NCBI GenBank assembly: GCA_032358255.1
Contig: JAULBX010025941.1
Location: 66,321-130,320 of the forward strand
Length of the DNA stretch: 64,000 nt
Source: Heterotrichella gracilis
Lineage: Eukaryota > Sar > Xanthophyceae > Tribonematales > Xanthonemataceae
Direction of reading: 5' to 3'
Positions within the stretch are counted from its first letter, which is position 1. The number at the start of each line of letters is the position of its first letter. The notes below the pieces were generated by a model that was not told the DNA's origin, did not search any database, and saw only the letters and a program-made list of their open reading frames with translations. The translations under genes were made by a program, and so were the position numbers. Shown here one piece after another: positions 54,644 through 64,000 of the stretch.

Positions 54644-56229
54644 ATGAGCAGAGCAATTATGTCAAGCCACAGCTCTGGCTTACAGCAACTTCAGCACGAT
54701 GCACCTCAGAAGAGTCTTGGAGCTTGACAATGGGCATATTGGATCCTAAGGTGCAGCACGAACTCCCAACTATGCTGAGACTCCATAAGGCACATACTTA
54801 TTTGGTAACGGTTACCACGGGTGTACATAGTACTATAAGTCAGGCGAATGGTCTTCTAACAAGGTTGCGTGTGCAAACGAGGTAGGTTCGGGCCCCATAC
54901 TATGGGGAGTGGTTCTGGATAGGGGAGAGGTTCTGGACACACTGCAGGGCTCAACATCCTTTGGTGGGATTGCAAGCAATATCTGGTGGTGGCAGAAGAT
55001 CAGCAATATCATGGTAAGGTCACCTTGTGCCCGTGTGCAAGGCCGCCTGAGGCTGCTTTAGGATGGCCGAAGCCATTGTCCCAGAGTTCCACAGTCACTG
55101 AACAGTGTATCTCCTCGCCGGTAGTGCCGGCCCGGTGGCTCTGCCACAGCAGTGACAGTCAGTGCAGTATGATGGTGTTGGTGGGAAACTTGCCAAGAAG
55201 GTCGAGTACACGTCCAGCGGAATAGCGGTGAACACTGTCCTCGTCCTGCCACAAGTATGCGCTAATGAACGGTGACCGGGTTTTGCGCTCTCCATGTGCA
55301 ATTGCGATAAGGGAAATCCAACGCCAAAGCAGCACAAGCCGCCACATGGAAACGTCGTCGATGATTTGGCTGAGGCTGGGGATCCCCAAGGGGACGGGCA
55401 GGGGATTTGGTGGCCATTTCAGTGGCTGTGGACGTGCGACCAAATCCTTCTGTCCCGGATTTTTCCTCGTCACGTCCTGGTGACCTCGTTGTACCTGCGC
55501 AGTAACTGCAGCCAAGCTACAGGTAGGATAGCAATGACACTACATGCAGTCGCACCTGGTACCGGGCTGCTTCTGCATTGCATCATGCATGATGGTGCCA
55601 CTGGCATGGGCTTGGGGCCACCAATTTGTGGTTTCAGTCAGCACTTAAGTCCCAGTGCAGCACCGGGTGCGCGACTCAACGGCTAGGGTCAGCAGGCGGC
55701 GGTGAAGGCTATCATTTCCAGGGGTTGCAAAAGGGCCAGCACAGTTACAAGCTTACCTGAGCCACTGCCTGCAGCAGACATGATGGCTCCACCACCCAGC
55801 ACGCAATTATCAGCCGTAATTACTAGACCCAGACTGTCACAGCACACCTGGTCCATGGACCCAGCCGTAATGGCTAGACTCACTGACTCAGACTCAGTCT
55901 GGCAGACGGCAACCAATGTTTGGCTTGGAAGCATCAGGTTTTAATGGCAAATTTCACACCTCTCAACAACTAGACACATTGATAAAACAGGTAGAAATTC
56001 CTGGTCCACCCAACCCCCCCTTCCCCATGCCTCATGATCGCACACCCAACAAGCCGACCCCCGGTACAGAAGGCATCCTCTCCACTGGGGTATTACCTGC
56101 CAAGCACACACACCCAGCCTTGAACCTCAACGCAGCCCCAAGGACGCCGCTTGGCACATACACTCCCCCCCTTAACAATGCTTAGCCTCCACCAAGAACC
56201 CCCTTTCACTTGCTTCACTCGCCCCCTCC
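54644..56229. other. Gene-poor region between the F-box gene and chlH
   Basis: Two minus-strand frames (55159-55515 and 55689-55934) are open but show no recognisable family. The 3' UTR of chlH lies just left of 56230. No telomere blocks are seen here, in contrast to intron DNA, which suggests the blocks favour transcribed or intronic sites. Confidence 0.4.
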
Positions 56230-59200
56230 CTATGGGCGCAGCTCCACCCCCTCAAGCTGCGCGTCAGTCACCCCGTACAGCGTGCGCAGGCGGTCAAGGG
56301 TGTGGGCGTCAGCGGACCACATGCCGCGGCCTGACGCCTCCAGCAGGCGACGCACAACGTTGGCAAAGGCCTGCAGAGGGGATTGTGTGACAGGTTGTGG
56401 GTGGGGGGGCATTGTGCACACATGGAAAACAATGGGGCGCAGGGGTGGTCCTCCAGGGCGACAGCTGCCAATGCTAAGTACCTTTACCAGTGTCAGGCCA
56501 CCAATCAGTGCTCAGTCTAATCACTACTACATGTGTTGATGTCTCAATGATGCAAGGTTGAGATTGCATGCATATAAAAGCCACCACTCCTGCTGAACAC
56601 GCCCCCATCACACACCCACGCGCCGCAGGCAAGACCCCCCTTCCCCCACCACCTACCTGCGGGTTGCTCTTCCTCAGCCTCTCCGCCATCTCCGGGTCTA
56701 GCGCGTACGTCTGCGCCGCCTGGTCCCATGTCCAGTCCTCGGAGAACTGCGCGGTGGCGCCCCAGCCCACCATGGCAGTCATGCGCTGGCTGATCTCAAA
56801 GGCGCCCCCGGAGCCCTGGCGGGACATGGCGTCCGCCCACCTGGGGCAAGGGGGGAGGGGGTGATGCAGGATCCACAGAGCACATGCATTTCCACAGAGC
56901 GCAATGGAGCAAATTTCCCGCCCTACTGGCGGGAAATGGCAACTCAATTGCGCCGAAAAAAAATTCAATTGAATTCAAACTAAATAATATAAATATTAAA
57001 AATAAATAGATATAAATGATATAGATTTGGGACTTGAAATCCGGAAGTATAAACCCTCAAGTCATTTGGGTCACGTCATGTGGGCAAAGGGGGTGATGCG
57101 GGGGTATGCAATAGGGTACAATTATCATTACCTGGCAAGCAACAACCTTCACCTAGCGCTGACCCGCACCCTTACCTAGGGTTTAGCAGTTTACTCCTGT
57201 ACTCCAGCCTCAGCACCTCCTCCAGCTCGCGTGGCTTCACATCCTTGCCAAAGGCCTCAACGATGGAGCAGCCAACGGCATCGCCACCCCTGGCGTCCTG
57301 CGCAGCGCGCCTCAGCGCCCCGGTGTTTGCATAGTACTCCTGGATGTCGGTCAGGCCATACTCCACGCTGTCAACCTCCTGCGTGGGGGAGGGTTTAGGA
57401 TTTTATATTACAACTTTGAAACGTGCAGTGATTAAGGAAGTTGCATGATAGTCTTGAGTATCGATGAGAGTGTAGGAGTTACGGATCAAAGTCCTACACA
57501 GATGGTTAAGCATCGGGGGCAGCTGACTCCCAGGTGTGTGCACCCATCGCACCCCTCCATTGGTAATGTATTGTAATAGAAACAGCACGCTCCAATTCTC
57601 CCAGAGCTGCAAGCCACAGCTAGCTGCTTCCCAAAATCACCGCTATCACTGTAATCCCAATCATGCCTCCACCCCCCCACCCCTTCCACCCACCTGCACC
57701 ACCCTCTCTGTGGTTGCCAGCAGCGCCTGCAGCACCTCCCCACGCGCAGTGCCCCTCTCGCCCCCCCTGCCGTAGCTGAACGAGTTGCGCGCAGCCCACG
57801 TGGCACCCAGCTCGGAACCGCTGCCCCAGTCGCTCTGACCCACGCGCTCGTTCACCATCGACCCGTAGTCGCCGGCAGGGTTGGAGAACAGGCGGGCAGC
57901 AGGGTTGGAGGCGCCCTGCGCGGTGTGTGTGCTTTGGGGGTGAGTGGCGGTGGGTGTGTAGATGGGTGGATGCTCTTGGGCATGTGTAACACATGTCTCC
58001 TAAGAAACACACGCACATCAAACAGGCCTGGAAAACCGCGCAAGCTTGCACGTGTCCCATCTCCCACCCCTCTACCCCCCACACATCTCGTCCAGCCTCC
58101 CAAACCCAAGCTGGCAGCAATGCCAGCGCATGCTTGCGCACATAGTTGTCCTCCACCCACCTTCGTTGCTTGCTGGACCAGCTCCACCACCATGAAGCCA
58201 CCATTCCACACCCCACCGCCCCATCTCACACCCACTACCTTTATCACACACTGTCTGCATCATGGCCAGTGCACTAACTGACTTTACCAGAGTATCGGAA
58301 TGCTTGCCCACCACCCCCCATCCCTCCACCCACCGTCTCAGCGATCGCCAGCGCATGCTTGCGCACGTAGTTGTCCTCCGGCGCCTCCCCCTCAGCCGCC
58401 GCTGCCCGCTGGAACAGATCATCAAGCAGCTCCACCACGTTTTGGAAGCTGTCCCGGAAGATGCCGCTCATGTTGCACAGCACGTCCACGCGGGGGCGGC
58501 CCAGCTCGGACAGGGGGATCAGATCAAAGCGGGCGATGCGGCCGGTGCCTGGTTGTGGGGAGAGGTGGAAGAGTTAATTGCGCCACAAAACCAATTACTT
58601 GGTAAAAAATGTATAAATTATGCCAATCTCCATATCCAAAACAGGTACATTGCAAAGACCATCCTCACAACTGGAATCACATTGAACTGGATTATCGCTC
58701 AATCATTGATATAAATGTGATACAAACCTGAATGATGGAAGTTCGATTCCTTAAGCGACTGACAGCAAATTTCAATGTACTGTGCTTTGACGGCACCATG
58801 CTTCCCTCCCAACCCCCACGCACCTTCCCTGACTGGCACCGCCCCCAGCATGTGCAGCACCATGGCCACTGACTCCCCTTTGGTCTTGATGGCGTCCAAA
58901 CCCCACAGGTTCACGGCGACGGTCTCGGGCCAGCGCCCCTCGTTTGCCGCGCGGTGCGCCTCCAGTACCTTGCGCGCTGCCTCGGTGCCGCGCTCCAGGG
59001 CTGCTGCCCCAGGCATGCGGTAGGGGTCCAGGGCGTGTATGTTGCGGCCTGGAGGGAAGGGATAGGATGAATATCACATAAACACTTGTACAATGTGCAA
59101 ATTGAGGTTATCGCCTCCATTTCTATGTCTTTGCGTTGTCCACAGCTTACTTGAGAGTCCTTCACACTCTCACAGGCGTTAATTAAACGCCCATATCCTT

Positions 59201-62200
59201 TGCAAAAATATGACACATGGCATTTGACACAAGACCCTGCCGCACCCCACCCCCCTCCCCCACCTGTAGGCAGCACCCCCGCCCCATCCCTCAGCAGGTC
59301 CCCCCCCGCCTCAGGCAGTATGTACTCCCCGTTCAGCGCGCGCAGCACCCCCCCTAGCTCCTCCGTGTTCCTCCCCAGCAGGTCGCGTATCGCAACCGCC
59401 TCGTGCAGCCGGCTGCGCAGCGCTGATTGGCCTGTGCGTGCGATGGGTGAGTAAGACACAATTCTGCAGGAGAGTGAGGGGCTGGGCGTGGTGGATGGGA
59501 GGGAGCTCCACACCCATCATGGCATCAATACTGGCATAATAAAGTGGGCAGCCATGACTACAACAGATCCATGGTATAATAAGATGATACTAGGGCTATT
59601 TATAATCTTGTAATTATTACCATTGACAAGACCAGCAACCAAATCCTGTCTCCTTGAATCCTCATTGCAACAATCTCAAAACCGATTCCAATCCCCACCT
59701 TCATCCCCCTGTCCACCGCTGGTCCCCGCCACGGGTCCCAGGTAGGCCCTCTCCAGCCTTGCCCTCAGCGCCTCCGCCCCCTCCCCCTCCCCTGCCGCAG
59801 CCACATCCTCCACCACCCCCTGCGGCACGTCATCCCCAAAGTACGCCGCCAGATACTGCTGCAGCTGCTGGGGATTAGGTGGGGATCCCAGCACGTGCAG
59901 GCCTTCGGAGAAAAGCCGGTTCTCAACAACCTGTGGGAACACAAGCATTGAGGGTGAGTACGGTGATGTATGTAACTGAAAATCAATAATTTGTGTTGTG
60001 AACCTGTGCCAAAACCCTAGCAATAAATAGAGGCATTGCCTGTCAGCAATCCTAACCCAAACCCTGCACAAACCCCTACCAGATACATGTACAGCTGGCC
60101 ACAAAACCCTAGCCAGACCCTTGCCCGCCCCTTACCCCCAGGTATGTATACAGTTGCGCAGCATACTCCCCAAACACCTCCTCATCTAGCCCCTCAGCAG
60201 CCTCTGCATCCAGCGTCACAGGCTCTGTTGCCCCCGGGGGGATGAATGGGCAGTCCTCCTGCAGGCCGGTCATGGACAGGCACTGGATGATGGGGCCCTG
60301 GGGGAGAGGAGAGGGGGTAGGGTGAGCAGGGGAGGGGATAGAAGCATTGAGGCCATTGTCAGGCTGGGGTGCTGCAGCGCAAATTGCAGCAATGGTTGCG
60401 TATCTATTCGATGTGACAGGTCATGCGCCATGAAATTTAGCATGCAGAGACAATGGTAACGCAAGGAGACGTGCAGTGACCACTGGAGGCACAGGCATGA
60501 TGCAAGAGTAGGCACCGCCCCCCCACCTTCCACCTGCCCCCACCCCACCTTGAGTACCGCATTCTTCTGTGGGTCATCCCTGTACTCTTGTAACAGCCCC
60601 TGGAGCTCCGCCAGCTGCTTGTACAGCCCCGAGCGGCCATAGGGCGGCACGTTGTGACTCACGATGGTCCCATACCCCCTCCGCTTAGCGATGATGCTCT
60701 CAGAGGGGTTGTTGCAGGCATACAGGTAGATGTTGGGCAAATCCCCAAGCAGCACGTCGCTCCACGACAATCCCGAGTTGCCCAGGGGCACCCCCGGGAG
60801 CCACTCCACGGTGCCGTGCATGCCAAAGTGGACCAGGGCGTCGGCGCGGTACTCCTCCTGTGGGAGGGGATGGCTTGGTGGTGCTTTGGTAGGGTTTTGG
60901 TGGGGTACTGGTGCGGGTTTAGTGGGGTTTATGGGGAATTGGTAGGTAGATTGGTAGTCATCATGCATGTTAGGGGAAGGTGGTCATGCACATTGGATGC
61001 CTTCTGTATGACAGCAAAATGTGACTGATTGTCCCTCCTGCAAAATAATAATGCCCTAAAATGGCGCAAGTGAATCCAGTCGTTAGCATGCTTTTGCACA
61101 AGCCAGTCAGCAATACTAAGCCTTTTCCCCTGCCGCAATGGCTATCTTCACCCCACCACACCCCCTCATCCCCCTGCCGCCTCACCCTACCACCCCACCC
61201 CACCCACCCCACCCACCTGCAGCCACTTGTATGTCGCTGCGTACTGCGGGTGCGGTGTGAGGTCCCTTTCAAATAGCATGCGCATGGGGTCGCCCTCTAC
61301 ACCCAGAAGGGGCTGCACCCCAATCCACACATTGCCGATCTGGGGGGCAGGGAAAGAGGGGTAAGGGGTACATACGTCGACAGGTGGTGCACAAATGGGG
61401 GTCATGTAGACATGGCAGTGTCTGCCTTGTTGAGGCGCAAGGGGGTGTACGGCACAGCGCTTTGCATTCGAGCCAGTCAGGGCAGGGAGCGATGCCACGC
61501 GCGACCCGTGGCAATAGATCCAATCGTGAACCCACTGGGTCCCAAAGCACTTAGGTAACATCCACTGGGTCCCAACAACATAGGTAAGTTTTACTGGGTC
61601 CCGTCCATGACTTCCACCACCTTGGTGCCAACATGCCATAATGCGTATTACTGCAACCACAGGTAGAAGAGCCACAACCAGGCCCAGGTTCCCACCGGTG
61701 TTGGCAAACCACTTTCCACAGGACCAACCAACTCCACTGTGCACGCGCTACCCCGGGCGCTATACCTGGTACACAGCCCACAGCATCCCAATAGAACGAC
61801 CAGCCTTCATTGCATGGCAACACATGTGCACCAAGTCACTTTCAACCTCTACACCCACCTGCAGCCCTGCTATGAATGCGCTCCCCTGGGCAGTGGTGGA
61901 CAGGCCGCGGTATCGGTCCAGGTCGCCCCAGTTGGCCTCAACGCGCTGCACATGGGGAGCAAGAGAGTGTGGAAAGAGGCCTTGCGGTATAATACTTTTG
62001 CTATTAAGAATGCATGTATTCAGTTCATCGTTTTATTCATCTCACCCAGTTGACCAATTGCACCTGACCAGCCGCATTCTGGAAGGAATTTGCTTTAGGG
62101 TTAAGGATTTAGTAGCTAGGGTGTAGGGTGGGTGTACACACCTTGACCAGTTCTGGAAGGGTTTTCTATGGTACCCACCTTGACCAGGTAGTCGCTGTCT

Positions 62201-64000
62201 GGCAGGAAGGGGATAGGCCCCCACTCGTTGGGGCCCCAGCTGGCGGGATTTGTCAGCATTTTGCGCAGGCGGGAGGGGGTGACCTCAGCGGCCCCCACAG
62301 ACACACCGTACAGGGCAGCTGGGCCAGCACCACTGCAGGGGGGGGGGGGACAACGTGAGGGTAATGGGGATGGGTGGGGGTGAATGCAGGGCTTTTACCT
62401 ACGCAAATATCTTGCCAGATATGCTTTGGAACACATAACAAGGAAAAACAAGCATGGAGGCCCTGTTTCGTTACAAAAATCACTAAAAACTTTGATTCAT
62501 TGCTCAGAGCCAGGTCTTAATGTTTCACAGATAATATACAAATCGAACTGTTTCAACATCACCCAGCCCACACTAAAATCGCACATAACTGACCGCACCC
62601 TGTCCAAAACTAAACAGGCATGACACCACCTCCAGAACCAAGCAGTACCATTCCACCAGGCCCCACCAGGTGGGCCACTACATTCCCCCAGCCCCCTTCC
62701 CCCCTCCCCTCACCGTGCATTCGCCCCCTCCACCCCCTTGAGCACCACCCGCTGCTCCTCCAGCCCGATCAGCCCCTGGATGATTGCCTCCCCGTCTATT
62801 TCATCAGACATGTCCCCCAGGTCGTACCCCTGCTCCCTCAGCGCGCGCAGCAGGGCGGTGAGGGAGGCGGGCACGTTCAGCAGGGCGGCGGTGCCTGCGA
62901 TTTTGGGGGTGGGCGTGGGGTGGTGTGTGTGTGTGTGTGTTGGGGGAGGGGGGGGGTTCATTGTGCACAGTAGGTCGAGGGCCAGTTGCCATGGTTACAG
63001 AGCTCCAGTTGGCAACCAATTGCATGGAACTCCACCCCGCCAGCATCATTCACCACCCTCAACTACCATCCGCAAAGAATCCGCAAAGAAGTACAATGCA
63101 TTCCATTGTACATGTCCTTGCCCGCAGACCTCAAACTACGCCCCCACCTGTGGCCCCCACCCCTGGCGGGAAGCCATACAGCATGACCGCCAGCCGCCGA
63201 TCATGCACCGGCTTGCGCCTGAGCCCCACCCAGCTGCTGATGCGCCGGGCCAGCCGCCTGCACCTCTCGGGCACCAGGAAGATGTCGTTGCCCACCAGGC
63301 CACCAAGGGGGATGGCGTCGATGGCGCCGTCGAGCTCTGGGAGGGAGTAGAGGACCACGGATTGCAGGCCGCCGATGCCGTCACGCACCCAGCCGGCAAT
63401 GTCCTGTGGGAATGGAGGGTGTTGAGGAGGTGTGGGGCGAGGGATGTGTAAGATGTTTAGACAGTGGGTTGGTAGGGATCAAACCACGACCACAAGGATG
63501 TGCAAGCTTGGTTGCACACTAGCGCAGATGTGGCAGAGTGCTCAACATGCCATGTATGCACACAGGGGTTGGAACACCCATGTATTGGTAAATGCAGCCA
63601 AGGCCACTTGCAAACAAGGTCCATGCGTATCAAGCACACACTTGCCATGCATGCCCCCCCTACCTGGATGAGCAGCGGCGCCGCCACAATGTATGGCACA
63701 TTCTTTGCCGCAAGTATCGCCTTGGCCACATCAGCCTGACGACCACCCTCCATGGTGCCGGCAGGGCCACCCACAAGCGGAAACCCTAGGGGAAAGGCAG
63801 GAAACCCTAGTCAGTGGGATCAGAGCATAACGGTACTCACCAGCTCTCAACATAGCAGGCAAACCCTAACAAACCCTGGTGGTGTTGGCCCCACACGCTC
63901 AGCGCTGAAAATCACAAGAGCTGCAATCATTGCACCAACGCCACTGCAAGCCCGATGCAGATTTTAGGGTTTTATGTTCCAGGTAAACGCACCTATCGTG
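56230..64000 (-). CDS. chlH: Magnesium chelatase subunit H (5' part beyond window)
   Basis: Large subunit that binds protoporphyrin IX and inserts magnesium, the first committed step to chlorophyll, in the plastid with ChlI and ChlD. The N-terminal third lies beyond the right edge. Exons, 5' to 3': 63785-63664 (FPLVGGPAGTMEGGRQ), 63403-63148 (GIGGLQSVVLYSLPELDGAI, MLYGFPPGVGATG), 62894-62714, 62334-62180 (GAGPAALYGVSVG, WGPNEWGPIPFLP), 61945-61859, 61339-61217 (IGVQPLLGVEGDPMR, ERDLTPHPQYAATYKWL), 60857-60549 (HFGMHGTVEWLPG, NIYLYACNNPSESIIAKRRG, VSHNVPPYGRSGLYKQL), 60298-60136, about 59931-59700, 59430-59265, 59050-58830, 58550-58340 (LSELGRPRVDVLCNMSGIFR), 57910-57690, 57380-57170, 56845-56655 (RMTAMVGWGATAQFSEDWTW) and 56370-56230 (LLEASGRGMWSADA, then QLEGVELRP and stop). 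The order matches plant ChlH/GUN5 throughout. Confidence 0.96.
58080..58385 (-). repeat. Duplicated chlH exon 3' edge
   Basis: The end of the exon coding EDNYVRKHALAIAET (about 58340-58385) recurs at 58105-58165, where it would read DNYVRKHALALLPA. The intronic copy keeps the first part and drifts toward the donor. Confidence 0.8.
62030..62180 (-). repeat. Decayed chlH exon-edge copies
   Basis: Fragments echoing the exon end LVK|GTGGGTACC (62180) occur at about 62140-62165 (CACCTTGACCAGTTCTGG) and 62040-62095 (CCAGTTGACCAATTGCACCTGACCAG). TTAGGGTTAAGGATTTAG lies between. None is needed to complete the protein, since LVK joins directly to RVEANWG. Confidence 0.55.

Noticed and set aside
55159-55515. 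118-codon minus-strand frame that first looked enzyme-like
   Set aside because: No catalytic motif or splice partner was found, and the frame closes without a recognisable domain.
1-64000. CRISPR arrays, operons, prophage or retroelement genes
   Set aside because: Spliced nuclear genes throughout; no regular repeat-spacer array and no reverse transcriptase, integrase or capsid-like frame was recognised.

Overview
The window looks like nuclear DNA of a green alga. It carries chlH (magnesium chelatase large subunit), a plastid-type methyltransferase with a bipartite thylakoid-lumen leader, a plant-type UPF1 and ribosomal protein eL8. Every large gene is cut into many small exons, and short blocks of the plant-type telomere unit TTTAGGG/CCCTAAA lie scattered through the introns. 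Coding DNA is GC-rich. Genus and species cannot be called from sequence alone.

Layout, left to right: two ~125-bp palindromic foldback elements (1-374); UPF1 on the minus strand (1726-12200); a compact divergent promoter; a SAM-methyltransferase-like gene on the plus strand (12524-15447); two related small coiled-coil genes on the minus strand (16223-18253); a repeat-rich stretch with a large dispersed repeat (copies at 18.6-19.4 and 24.8-25.8 kb), a MITE-like foldback (19.65-19.86 kb) and a minus-strand P-loop ATPase gene (about 21.3-24.6 kb); an Ala-rich helical reading frame (26 kb); a UBZ4 zinc finger plus SAM-domain gene (27-31.2 kb, minus) with a tRNA-Glu(CTC) in one of its introns; a Reeler-DOMON-cytochrome b561 membrane protein (32.6-39.1 kb, minus); a large Cys-rich/Gln-rich gene with faint CBP60-like features (40.1-47.4 kb, minus); eL8 (48.25-51.29 kb, plus); an F-box/leucine-rich-repeat gene (52.4-54.64 kb, plus); and chlH (56.23 kb to beyond the right edge, minus, 5' end missing). 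The genes are not an operon and have no obvious shared pathway.

The most striking signal is not a gene. In nearly every multi-exon gene, an exon edge together with its splice site has been copied once to several times into the neighbouring intron. The copies are often separated by a short telomere-type block. Some copies are almost identical to the exon (methyltransferase exon 4, UPF1 exon 10, eL8 exon 5); others are worn. The pattern fits repeated break-and-fill repair that duplicates flanking DNA and adds telomere units. It may be creating introns and alternative exons in this lineage. Most donors also share an unusual G-rich form, CAG|GTGGG.

Exon coordinates were derived by hand from splice sites, frame and protein-family patterns; those with phase checks are stated as such.
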